A stretch of 64,000 bases of DNA from Pelecanus crispus. Its lineage: Eukaryota; Chordata; Aves; Pelecaniformes; Pelecanidae. A program made the position numbers and the translations under genes. The DNA lies in the NCBI RefSeq assembly GCF_030463565.1, contig NC_134656.1:4202501-4266500 (forward strand), written 5' to 3'. Position 1 is the stretch's first letter. Each line of letters opens with the position of its first letter. Below, in pieces: positions 1 to 11,600 of the stretch. The notes beneath the pieces were generated by a model that was not told the origin of the DNA, did no database searches, and saw only the letters and a program-made list of their open reading frames with translations.

Positions 1-172
1 AAACACCTTCTCCCCCACCCCTCCCTTCTTTCCGGGCTCAACTTCACTCCCAATTTCTCTCCCTCACCCCCCGAGCAGCGCAGGGGGACGGGGAATGGGG
101 GTTGCGGTCAGTTCATCACACGTCGTCTCTGCCGCTCCTTCCTCCTCAGGGAGGGCTCCTCACACTCCTCCT

Positions 173-866
173 GCTCCAGCGTGGGGTCCCTCCCACGGCA
201 GACAGCCCTCCACGAACTGCTCCAGCGTGGCTCCTTCCCACGGGTGCAGCTCTTCCCAAACTGCTCCAGCGTGGGTCCCTTCCCCGGGCGCAGCCCCTCA
301 GGAGCAGCCTGCTCCAGCGTGAGTCCCCCGCGGGGTCCCAATTCCTGCCAGCAAACCTGCTCCAGCCTGGGCTCCTCTCCCCATGGGGCCACAGCTCCTG
401 CCAGGAGCCTGCTCCGGCGTGGGCTTCCCCCGGGGTCCCAGCCTCCTTGGGACACATCCCCTGCTCCGGCGTGGGCTTCCCCCGGGGTCCCAGCCTCCTC
501 CGGGCACATCCCCTGCTCCGGCGTGGGCTTCCCCCGGGGTCCCAGCCTCCTTGGGGCACATCCCCTGCTCCGGCGTGGGCTTCCCCCGGGGTCCCAGCCT
601 CCTCCGGGCACATCCCCTGCTCCGGCGTGGGCTTCCCCCGGGGTCCCAGCCTCCTCCGGGCACATCCCCTGCTCCGGCGTGGGCTTCCCCCGGGGTCCCA
701 GCCTCCTCCGGGCACATCCCCTGCTCCGGCGTGGGCTTCCCCCGGGGTCCCAGCCTCCTTGGGGCACATCCCCTGCTCCGGCGTGGGCTTCCCCCGGGGT
801 CCCAGCCTCCTCCGGGCACATCCCCTGCTCCGGCGTGGGCTCCTCCCCAGGTGCAGGGGGATCCCT
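173..866. repeat. Minisatellite with 52-bp period and diverged edges
   Basis: A GC-rich tandem array. The anchor word GCTCCGGCGTGGGC starts at 411, 463, 515, 567, 619, 671, 723, 775 and 827, exactly 52 bp apart, and the units differ mainly at a CTTGGG/CTCCGGG site. To the left the related word GCTCCAGCGTGG recurs at 173, 219, 263, 311 and 359, with 44-52 bp spacing and much more divergence. The right edge decays after 827. Because 52 leaves a remainder of 1 when divided by 3, every forward frame, and likewise every reverse frame, reads the same 52-residue super-period, so long open frames appear on both strands. They are a by-product of the repeat and are not called as genes. Length polymorphism between individuals is likely but cannot be seen here. 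Confidence 0.95.
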
Positions 867-3800
867 GCTCCCCGTGGCCCCCATGGGTGCAGGGCACAGC
901 TGCCTCGCCATGGGCTGCCCCAGGGCTGCAGGGGAATCTCTGCTCCGTGCCTGGAGCCCCTCCTGCCCTCCTCCTGCACGGACCCTGATGCCTGCAGGGT
1001 TCCTCTCGTGTATTCTCGCTCCTCTCTCCGGCTGCAGTTGTGCCGTATCCTCCCCCCTTTCTGAACTGTGTTATCCCAGAGGTGCTACCGCCATCGCTGA
1101 TGGGCTGGGCCTTGGCCAGCGTTGGGTCCGTCTTGGAGCCGGCTGGCGTTGGCTGTGTCGGACATGGGGGAAGCTTCTGGCAGCTTCCCACAGAAGCCAC
1201 CCCTGTAGGCCCCCCAGCTACCAAACCCTTGCCACGCAAACCCAAGGCATTCATCAGAGGTGGATGCAAATGCTTCTTAACAGGGGAATGGCTGCAAGGC
1301 CGGGGGGAAATCATCGCTACGCCAGCCCTTTGCCCCCAGAACAACTCACCTGCGCGGCGGGGGGAGAGGGCGCAGCAGGGCCGGGCAGGGGTGGACCTGT
1401 CCTGGTGGGGTGGCTGCGTCTCCGGGGGGTAACCCGGGTTTGGGCACCATGCGAGGGCTCCTGCTGGAGACCTGAGTGTGGCCGCAGGCGTAGCACTGTG
1501 GCCGCCCTTTTAGGTGCTGGTTATCTGCTGGAGGCACCAAAGAAGCCTTGCAAGGAAGGGGGGTGGTGGGAGGTAGGAGCGACGGCAAAGGCCCACATCG
1601 TGGTGGGATTTATTCCTCCATTGGCACTTGTGTAAAGTACGTTTCAGAGGTGCAGCAGCAAAAATACGAACCACTCCTTTGCTGCACGGCTCCCTCCTGC
1701 CCTCCCCAAATGCTTTACCTGGCACGCTGTCTGTTGATTCTGGCGCATTAACTCATCCCTACATGAGCCGACAGCTCCTGGCCGTCAGCCACACGCTGAC
1801 AATATGAGACATGAATTAACGGTGATAATGCTCCTTGCTCTGGCACAAATGAAATTGGGTTTTGAATGAAGTCTCCACTGAGAATTTCTCACACACACTG
1901 GGACTGAGTGCTTTGGGGTGGGCACAGCAGGCTCTGAGGGTGTCTGTCGGTCCCTTCGGATCCGGTCTTGCTATACCCTCCTGTTGTTTCATCCCTGCGT
2001 TCACCCTGGCGAGGTGGTGTTGGGCTCATCTTTAGGGAATACAAATCTTTGGGAGTAGAGGATAATTTCATTCCAAAACGGTTTTTAAGATTTTCCTGAT
2101 TTGCCCAGAAAAGTGATTGTTTTTTTCCAGCAAGCCCTGATTCAGCAACCCACTTCTGGATTGCTTAACGTTATAGGCTCAACATTAAGCGCAGAAATAT
2201 TTCTACTGCAGCTTTTAAGCAAAGGCCCACAGACAGAAAGTAGGCATGAATTTAAATCATTTTTTGACCGAGCAGGCCTTTGTCATGACTAAACAGCTGA
2301 TCTGGAAGAGTTCTCCACAAGGATCATGGAAAGAGAAATCCAGTGATTAGATGACCAAGGAATACTGAATTTGTGTAGCTTTTTCAAGTCTTAATTGAAG
2401 GCATGCGCATTCTGAGCCTGCCACAAAAATCCTTCTCCCAGGCATTTCGTGGGCATTTGAGCTAAATGCCCATGCTTAGCAAAAATGAGGCTAACTGACA
2501 ATTTCTTCCTTTGTTAAATAGTCAGGGGCTACTCTCTAGCAATCTAAAATAGCAAAAACCCCAAACTGGACAGGGAGAAGAATCTAGCTCCGTATTTGTC
2601 TCCCCCCTGTGTTGGCAATGAGGGGAGAGAGCAGTTACCTTTTAAAGGAGAGGGCATGGAAGATTTTGCCTTCTTGGCAAAAGTTTTGCAACATTAAAAG
2701 TAATTAAAACGGGGTTTTACAGTGGAAAGTATTGAGCAACTGTCTCAGGCATAGGTGTAACCATCAGCTCCACCTATAATAAACCCAACCGTTCCCCTCC
2801 TGCGGAGCAACGCAATCCGCTTAGAAAACTGATCCAAGCAAACCTTGTCACTGTGGCAGATTTAGAAAACCTAAATTGCAACAGAATAAGGAAGGGCAAA
2901 ATGGAAAAACAAAACACATCAATCCTGTGATCTAGAGATAACACAAGGAAATGTGGCATGTTACAGCAAAAATACCGATCGTCTTCTGCCAGTTGTATGT
3001 AGGCAGAGACAAATGCCCCTTCTCTCCTCCAAATAAGCCGGTGGCCAAAGGCAGCCACTTCGGTCCCAACATGTGCGGGCAAGTGCTCACCTCTGCCATG
3101 GGAAGCTCTTTTCAGACGACGACTCCTTGCCAGGGAGCTTCAAAACCAAACCCATTCATTTAGCAGGTGCTCCAGCATCTCCTGCTTGGTGTTGCTTAGG
3201 TCCCTCCTCCACGCCGTGCCCGTCTGCAGTGCGAGGCTGGGGTTCCCGGCACGCCGTGCCTCCGCAGCGTTTCAAAGACCTAGCGTTGTCCTTATAGTTC
3301 TGTGCTGAATGTGCTTGGAAACACTCCCACTCCTGTTTACCAGCAGCTTCACCTCAGAGGAGTACGGGGCTTGTCCACACTTGAAAGCTAATTTGCGTTA
3401 AGGGCGGGTGTGAATTAAAAGCAGAGTAGGAATCCCAAAATAAGTCTGGGCTGAGAAGCCCAATGTTATCAAAACAATTGATTAAATGTACCGTCATTAA
3501 TTGCAAAATCAGTGGAGAAGGGAAATAAGCGTGCTCAGGAGAGAAGAAGGTCGCGCATCCCGGTACCGGCAGGGACGGGGCAGGTTTGGGTTTACCCTCG
3601 GCCGTCAGCCACAGGGAGATGTGGAAGCGGGATGTGGGGAAGGAGCGGACCTCGCAAGAGGACGAGCAGGACAGCGGCCAGCAGCGGCCAGCAGCAGCCA
3701 GCAGCACAGCCCACGTCTGGTTATTGCCCGTCGGGTGGGACCGGCTGTCGGGGCAGGTACCAGCCTGGACGACCGTGCTGTGCCTGGGTGGAGATGGTGG

Positions 3801-6800
3801 TTTTCCCATCCTGTTCTCTGCAGCTTTCTTGTTAAATATTAACTGTGATTATTATAAAATGGCACACCCCTGTCATGCTGTGCCGGAGGCTGTGCAAACA
3901 TGGAATAGAAAGACACTTTCTGCCTTAAAGAGCTTGCGATGGCAGGCTCTCCCTCTTCCCAAGTAAAAGGAGGCTGCATCCAGATATACATCAGGCAGAC
4001 ACCACTTTGCAAAATGGGAAACATCCGTATCTTCCACAATCTGAATAATAAAGATTTGCTCCTACAGCCTGTCCCCTCTCCCAAGATAGACATTATGAAT
4101 TCTATTGACGATGATAGTGTGTATTTTGAGTTGCTGGCACTAAAAAAGGGAAGATATTGTGAAAGAGCTAGTGTCACATAAATTTATTTAATATAAAGAA
4201 GACATTAAAAAAGCAGAGATTGGTAACACTGATGAGGCTTTAGTGAAAAACATGGTAATGCTGAACTGCATGAATTTTAACCAGAATCTTGAAGAAAAGC
4301 AATTCAAGAGAAAACAGAATCCATAAATAATGAGGAACATGGCAAAAGCTGAATAAGTAGAAATAGCCAGTCTGTTAAAAGGCTGAATAAGCATGTTCTT
4401 TGTAATGGCATGGAAAGGAAAAGACACAACAGCCTGTATCCTCCGCTTCAGCGATAATTTCCCTGGGAGCAGGACCCATTCGGCTGAGGGCAGCTCAGGG
4501 TCTGAGCCACTTCTCTTCAATATAAAATAAAGTTTTGAAAATCTCCGTGGTCAAAGTTGTGAAAGCTTAAAAGCCGAATGCTGAGCGTACAAGGGGCTTT
4601 TCACAGTAAGCCGGGAAGCTTCTTAAAAACCATGCTTTCTCACAAAGGCTAGATGTTACTCTCTGCTGAATCCTGAATTATTCTAATTCCAGATATGACT
4701 TCTGGCACTGGAAACTCCTGCTGCTGGAGCTCAGTAGAGATGAGCAGGAGGTTGTGCTCAGGATAAAAATAGTCGGACACAACTAGGTCACTTCCATACC
4801 CCGTCTCACCTTCCCTGGGATGAAAGTCCGTGGTTTTCTTGCATCTCCAAAGCAGGAAAGATGGGGACGGAGCAGCTTTGACTCACAGCTTCAGTCCGCC
4901 CTCCCACTTGTATAGGGTTTGGAAAGCACCGTAGGGGGATACCAGAGCCCCCACGGAGCCCGACTTTTAGAAACCCACTCACACTGGGTACCCACGAGCT
5001 TCGGCTGTCTCTGTTCCAGGAGCAGATCTGAAGACGCTCTATTTTCCCAGTGCCCATGCGCCATCATGCTGCCGCCAGTTGATCTGCCAACGATCAATGA
5101 TGCTTTATACCCTAATAGAGGTTTATTTGTCAAACTTGGCCACAAGAGCATCTTATTTAGAACTAATTACAATGTCTGGTTTTAGCTACGTGTACAGCAG
5201 CATGGCAACTTACCCTTATAGTCTCTGGACCAAATTTCTATCTATGGATGGCAGTACTTACATCAGAGATTAATTCAATGGCTTGTACGATGCTTTCTTT
5301 CTGGAAATTGAAGTCAATAGAAGCTAATTATACTTATTGATGCAAGATTGGAACTGACGTGTGAGTAAAATTGAACCTGTCTGAGTGCTCCCTTGGTAAC
5401 TTATCTTTGTCTCCAGGATCTCACCCATCACAAGGGGCTGAGCGGGATGGGTGTGCACGAGGCAGGGCGAAGGGATGCTCCTCACAGCCCACAGCATGAG
5501 GCATATTTTCCTTTGGATACTCCCCATGCTTAGTCAGAAAGTAGAAGAGATTTCTACTGCCGAGGTGATATGGAAGTGTTGCTGATGTCGGGTAATTTAA
5601 TTTCATTAAGTTATTTAGTGAATTAGACACTATTAGTTCAGCAGCACGGTGTTTCCCCAAGTCAGCACCACTTTCCTCTCCATTTTGCTGGCTTTGTGGA
5701 CGAACAGACAGCAGAGGAGCGTTTCCTGTGGCATGCCATCAGGAACACTTGAAAAATACACGTGCACAACTACGCTGTGCCCCACAGCACGGGGAAGAGC
5801 CGCTGGTGCTGGCAGAGGTCACAGCACGAGGACAACTGCTCTCACACCCGGGATACCCCCTCCTCACAACACAGCATGGAGCTCAGGCATCTGCCCACCC
5901 TGGGAATGGGCTCAGGCCAGTTCAGCCCTGCAATTTTGTAAAAAATCCCTGGATTTTAACCCTACCGCTTGTGATTGCCAGCAACACCTGCAAAAAGAAA
6001 AAAACCAAACAAACCGACAAACCCACTGGGTATAGCAGACTGTAAGCTTTTTTTACTGATACACTATAGACTGTTCCAAATCAATTCAGCGTGTAGTTTT
6101 CTTTAGCTTTGTAAAACTAGCACCTTTGATCCAGTGAATATTTATATGCACATATTACTTGCTGGGACAATCTCCTGTACTGAATGTAACAAAGTCCTGT
6201 TCACTGGTCCCTAGGCAACTGCTAGAACAAACTAATTAGTAACTACAAATTCACACACCTCCATCAAAATAAGATCCAGATTAATTTTATGTTGCCTAAG
6301 TATCTTCAGTGCTTGAAAATTACCATCTAAACTTACCTGAAACAAATGATACTAATTTACAGATTGGTTTTAAAAGTAAGTATAAAAAGGGTCTTTGTGA
6401 TCAAATTCCACCAAAAAAAAAAAAAGTAATAAAATAGATAGGATATTTGAGCATGAACACAACAAAAAAATCAGATCCTGTCCCAGATCCTGTCCCAGAT
6501 GGAGTTGGGAAGTTTGGCCCTGGATCTGAAGTCTGCTATACAAGCAATCCCCGACAGGCAGACAAACTAATGTGCCTCCCTCATCAGCTTCTGTGTCAGC
6601 TACAGCTGACTCTATTTACTTTTAGCCCAGAGGAGGAACTGGGAGCAGAAGGAAAAGAAAAAAAAACCTTCATTGATATTCACAATGATGTCTTACATGT
6701 CCAGCATTATTTTTGTCCAAGGGAGCCCTTTCAGAAAATGGGAGAAAACAAGTGATTAGGTGGAAGAATAGCTGTCAGGAGTGAAGAAAGGACCCTGTTG

Positions 6801-7040
6801 TGGAGAAAGGAGCTGTATTACTCTGTCTATTAAAGTACCATGAATCATTTTGATTACTGTGTGTATATTTGGTAACAGAAAAGTAAGGTGGACTCAGTCT
6901 GGGCACTGTGGAAAAACAGGGTTTGTTACCTTAACTAAGCTAAGTGCCAAATTAGAAGTCTCTAATGATGAAGGCAGACCGGTTGGAATCGCAGCTGGCA
7001 AGTAGCAGTTCCCTCACCTTGATGGCGCAAGAAGGGTAAA
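867..7040. other. Gene-free stretch, nothing recognised
   Basis: The first 700 bases are GC-rich spacer trailing out of the minisatellite, and the rest is mixed-composition unique DNA. No open frame here resembles a known protein, and no exon bounded by splice sites with conserved coding content was recognised. Small local repeats occur, for example a doubled GATCCTGTCCCA at about 6475-6500. In mammals OSBPL2 lies beyond HRH3 on this side, but no oxysterol-binding-domain exon was recognised. Confidence 0.6.
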
Positions 7041-7085
7041 ATCACAGAATCATAGAATGCTTTGGGTTGGAAAGGACCTCCTTGT
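7041..7085 (-). mobile_element. CR1 LINE, short 3' end fragment
   Basis: The sequence begins ATCACAGAATCATAGAATGC and continues with TTTGGGTTGGAAAGGACCTC, the reverse complement of the conserved 3' terminus of avian CR1 elements, whose tail is an ATTCTATGATTCT-type repeat. Only about 45 bp are recognisable. This fits a severely 5'-truncated insertion, which is usual for CR1. Confidence 0.85.
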
Positions 7086-8098
7086 CCCCATTTCCACGCG
7101 AAAGAAATGATGTCCTCAACCCAGAGCACAACCCTGCTCCAGCCCAGGGAGCCGTGCTGAGGGTAGGTGTTCACCGTGGGTGAAAATCCAACCGCTGAGC
7201 TTTGGAGAACAAGCAATCATCCCCGGGTGTCTGCCTGGCCGGGTTGGCGGCGGCGTTTCCCAAGCGCCGAGCACAAACACCGGCATCCCCAGCCATCCGG
7301 CCCCATGGCCGCAGGCAGGCAGGCAGGAAGGAGCCCTGCCAGCTGGCTGCCTGCTAAGCGTTTCCAGCAGTGAGAAACCGCTCTGCCTGCATCGCTGCCC
7401 AGGGCCCCTTTCACAGCTCCGTTTATTCCTCGTCACCGGGGGAGAGGACCTGGCTGGGAGGGGAGGAGGAGAAGCTGCTTTACCTGTGCTCGGCAGCTTT
7501 GGATGCAAAGCACACTTGCATTTTTCAAGCCCTGTCATTGGGAAGCAGATGGGTACTTTCTCCTCATTTACACGTAGGGAGGGTTTCTCCCTGGCTGCCG
7601 GAGCTCAATTTTGGCTCCAAGCATGGCATTTACACTGGTGTGAATAATGTCCAAGACGGCACGACTCACAGGAAACTTCTAATTGACCAAGATGTGATTC
7701 ATTAGTAGGCTTGCACTGTCTGAATTAAAACAACATCACAAAAAAAAAAGTCACTGAAACCCCCAGGCTGTCTGGCAAACAGGTGCCCCAGTAACCCCGC
7801 CGTGCTGGTGGGGGATGGCCAGGACTTCTTGCAGGCTGCTGCGGTGCCGGAGCTGCTGCAGCCCCTCAGGTGAAGAGCTGGGGTCTGCTGACGATGCAGC
7901 TGGAGCTGGGTCCCGCTGACCCCTCCTCCCTCAATGGCTCTCCAGATGCAGCCACTTAGTGTTTTGGCAGTGGCTTTGCACAGACCAGAATCAGCCCTTC
8001 TCTGGGAGCATGGAGGCAGAAGGAATGAAGACTGGGGCAAGGAGGAGCGGGGTGAGGAAGGAATAATGACCAATGACCCTCTGATTTCCTCAAATTAA
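7086..8098. other. Gene-free stretch between CR1 copies
   Basis: Unique sequence with a GC-rich portion at about 7170-7460, including a short GCAGGCAGGCAG run near 7312. Open frames occur on both strands in the GC-rich part, but none resembles a known protein. Confidence 0.55.
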
Positions 8099-8195
8099 TC
8101 ACAGAATCATAGAATCACTTAGGTTGGAAAAAGCCTTTAAGATCATCAAGTCCAACCATTAGCCTAACACCACCAAGTCCACCACTAAACCAATT
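8099..8195 (-). mobile_element. CR1 LINE 3' fragment
   Basis: A second CR1 3' end in minus orientation. It begins with the reverse-complemented terminal repeat (ACAGAATCATAGAATCA), followed by the TTAGGTTGGAAAA, AAGATCATCAAGTCCAACC and CCAAGTCCACCACTAAACC blocks typical of one avian CR1 subfamily. It differs from the copy that starts about 10 bp further on, so the two are separate insertions or subfamilies and not one element. Confidence 0.9.
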
Positions 8196-8207
8196 AAGGG
8201 TAGAGTA

Positions 8208-8601
8208 ATAGAATCATAGAATGCTTTGGGTTGGAAGGGACCTTTAGAGGTCATCTGGTCCAACCCCCCTGCAGCGAGCAGGGACAGCTTCAACTAGAGC
8301 AGGGTGCTCAGAGCCCCATCCAGCCTCACCTTGAGTGTTTCCAGGGATGGGGCATCTACCGCCTCTCTGGGCAACCTGTGCCAGTGTTTCATTACCCTCA
8401 ACGTAAAAAATTTCATCCTTCCATCTAGTCTGAATCTACCCTCTTTTAGTTTAAAACAATTACCCCTTGTCCTATCGCCACAGGCCCTATTAAAAAGTCT
8501 GTCCCCATCTTTCTTACAAGCCCCCTTTAAGCACTGAAAGGCTGCAATAAGGTCTCCCTGGAGCCTTCTCTTCTCCAGGCTGAACAACCCCAACTCTCAG
8601 T
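8208..8601 (-). mobile_element. CR1 LINE, about 0.4 kb 3' part
   Basis: Starts at the reversed 3' terminus (AATCATAGAATGCTTTGGG) and continues through GGACCTTTAGAGGTCATCTG and the region encoding the end of the CR1 polyprotein. It stops near CCCCAACTCTCAG at about 8600, the 5' truncation point. The adjacent copy at 8099-8195 has the same orientation. The region from about 8294 still has an open frame for the C-terminal end of the reverse-transcriptase protein, listed separately. Confidence 0.95.
8294..8593 (-). pseudogene. Remnant of CR1 ORF2 C-terminus
   Basis: A 99-residue open frame, antisense to the window and inside the CR1 copy. It shows the motifs of the CR1 ORF2 protein C-terminal end: GLFSLEKRR near the start, then RTRGNCFKLKEGRFRLD, then KHWHRLPREAV and SLETLKVRLDGAL near the end. 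ORF2 of CR1 encodes an endonuclease and reverse transcriptase of roughly 900 residues, and only the last tenth or so is present. The endonuclease and polymerase domains are absent, so it cannot drive transposition. That the frame is still open suggests a fairly young insertion, but 300 bp is too short for this to be strong evidence. Confidence 0.85.
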
Positions 8602-11600
8602 TGTCATCAACACAGAGCGACCACTCCAGAAGCACAGAGCAGAGATCTGGGAGGATTTCAGGCAGCGGGAAGGATGGACCTCAAAGGGAACCCCAACTCC
8701 TGCCTCCAAATTAAAGGCTGGAGTGAGGCTTGTTGTGACTTACCATCATCTCTGCCTTGGCAAAACCCTCCACTCATCCAGGGCCTGCTGCGAGGTGGAT
8801 CACTTTCCCAGTCTATTCCTCTTCCCAACTATTCAATACAAAGTCATGAATTTGGGTGCATGGCCCAGACTGTGGCCCCATGGATATCCTACCACTGCTT
8901 CGCCAGGCAGCACCGGAGGAGGCTCTCCTGCACACATCTGCATGAGCACAGGCAAAACCAAACACGCAGAGGCAACTGGAAAGCCAGGCAAGCGACGGAG
9001 ACAGTTGGAGAAGAAATTTCAGCCCACCAAGTGTCAGCACGGGAGCAGCCACCCACCCCTCACTTGGGTTGCATCATACGTGGTCCACCTGATGATGCCC
9101 AGCAAGCTCAACCCTCTACCTGGTTGTAGAGGGGAATAGATACACTCCCAGGAGAGGGACGCTGTGATATTGGGCTTTCCAGAGTCGCGAGCGCTGAGGT
9201 GACAAAATGCAATGGTTGGAAACCAGACAAATAGCCACCCCTGGCAGCGCTCAGATCGGCGCTGGGTGTTTTTCTAGCCCAGAGAGGGATTAGTCCAGAG
9301 CGGCCCAATGCCAGGCGTCAGAGAGGAGACACAAGTGCCCTTTCAGCCATGGTGAACTTTATCAGGTTTTCAGTAGGAAAAAAAAGATTATCTGCTCACA
9401 ACAGCAGCCTTGTGAGGCTGCACATGTTCTCACCGCTTCAGGCAAACAGAAATGGAAGGGCTTTTTCCTATCTTTTGTATGTGCAGCTGCTATTTAATGT
9501 AAATGTACTTACCAGAAATTGAATAACTCCCACGCGAGTAATTTTATACCCATCCAACATTTAAATTATGACTGCAATAATCTGCAGCACCACGAGTTAC
9601 AAGGCAAGGCTAGAATTCCTGACGCAAAAAAAAAGTCTATTTTTAGACCTTTCAAGCTGAATTTTTTACTAGATGTAGACATTTGCTTCCCTCTGCTTCC
9701 TCAGGTGTTAATTTGCATTAAAAGTTTCTGGGTTTTGTTTTCCAGTCTTTTGGGTGGTGCCTGGTCAAACACCAGCAAAACAAACCAGCTACTTTCTGCC
9801 ACCCATCAGTGCGGAAAGAGTGCAAGAGGAATCCCCCGCACGCGGCTCTGCAGCTCCGCCTGGGTAATTGATTGCCTAACGGGGTTACTCTGAGATCACA
9901 GGGAAGTGATGAAATTGGTTGTTTCCCTTGATGACATCCTCTGGCTGGGATGTAACCTGGCTCAGGAGCTGTGCGTGACCTCCCTGAGCAGGGGCTGTGC
10001 TAACCCTCACCGAATCATTCCAGATCTAGTCCGCGTAGCTGGCAGCAGTTGTACAACGCTGCTGTCAAGAGATTTCAGAAAAGATGCTCCTGACTCGTGT
10101 TTGCAAATGCCATTTAAATTCACGGGTTATTTTCTTCTCTAGCCTTTTTGAGGCTTTTTTTGTGTTGCAGGGACTTGATGTTTTACTTGTTGCTCTTTTT
10201 CTGTCGGTGGTACCCAAGAGAGACCAAAACACAGTGCAAACCTCTTGTTACCCACTTGTGCGTGGCAGTAGCAGAGAATAAGTGAGAGCGAGAAAAGGAT
10301 CTGATACACCACAATCACCAGGAGCTCCTTTCTGCTGGGCCCTGCGAGGGGTCTGGGTCATCCAGAGCACGGAAGAAGCACCGGTTGGGGATGAGCAGCT
10401 CAGGGGTAGGTCACTTCTTGCTTCACCTAAAGGCGTTTATCAGCAGGGCTGACAATAACTGGTTGGCGAAATGTGATGGTCCTTCCAAATGAGGAGTGTA
10501 GAGCAATGCCTTCCATGCCAAGCTCCATCTGGGATTACAGCGGGGCGAGAAATCCCAGCCCTGGCACTCTCTTCTCCAGACAAATCGCCCCATCACCATT
10601 TCTTAATCAAATGCTGCCAAAATGGGAATGCTCGTACTGGCTCGTCTGCCCAAACCCAGCTGTGTGGCAGCTCAGTGGCAAGAGCTAAGCACTGTAGTTG
10701 TGCTTCTGAATATCCATATTGAATATGGACAATGTACAGAAACAAATCTCTGTAGGAGCCCAGCTTCTCCAATACCCCATGCAAGGCTCTAGCAGAGGAC
10801 CTGGACCTTAATTTCCTCCCCTCTGCAGAGAAATGCACTGCTTTCCCTGATGTCATCCGGCTTTGGTTATGCTTGGGAGAAAAAAAAAAAAAACAGATTG
10901 TGGCAAATGGAGATGCAATTCTTCTAAAATGTTGTCTTTTTTGAGAAGTAGCAGCAACAAAAATTACTCAAAGATCAAAGAGAAAGGAGGCTGTACTCAG
11001 GGACAACTCAAAAATAATATGGGGCAGTTGCTGAGCAACTCTCCAATGCAAAGTATTGCTATTTTCTGGTACCCCCCCCCCCATCTCTACAAGAGGGATG
11101 GTGTCTAGTATTAGTCAAAGAAAAAGTCCGCGTGATTGCCAGAGTACAATTAGATCTAAGGTCTTTGCAAACAGCTCCTATCAATCAACCTCAAGCCATT
11201 GATCTTACATCTAAAGCACTTATTGAAAAATAAATTATGCTTTTTTGATCTAATCAACTATTAAGGATTCTTTTCTTCCTTTTTGAGACTGGGTAAATAA
11301 AATTCTTCCATCAGAAGTTGCTTAATAACTATTCTGGACCCACAGTGGACCAAATCCTGAGTGCGACGCAAAGCGATGACTCAGAAACCAAAGGCTGATT
11401 TCTTTTTCTCTGTTCTTCTTTTTTTGTTGGAATAGCTATTCTTCAACCCAGCGTTCACACAATTTGGTGCACAATGCTAAATGCATTCCCATAATCGGGG
11501 TATTGTCTGTTATCTGCCCGGAGCTGCGAAGCACATGTGCCGTGGGGCTCTGCCTGCTTCAGTGTGATACGCGAGGCTTTTACCTTTCTCCTCCCGCAGC

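Noticed and set aside
173-866. CRISPR-like repeat array
   Set aside because: Units are contiguous without unique spacers, and the window is vertebrate DNA.
102-1635. Long open frames (up to 484 codons) on both strands at the left end
   Set aside because: They run through the 52-bp minisatellite, whose period opens all frames. The predicted proteins are repeat text with no family resemblance.
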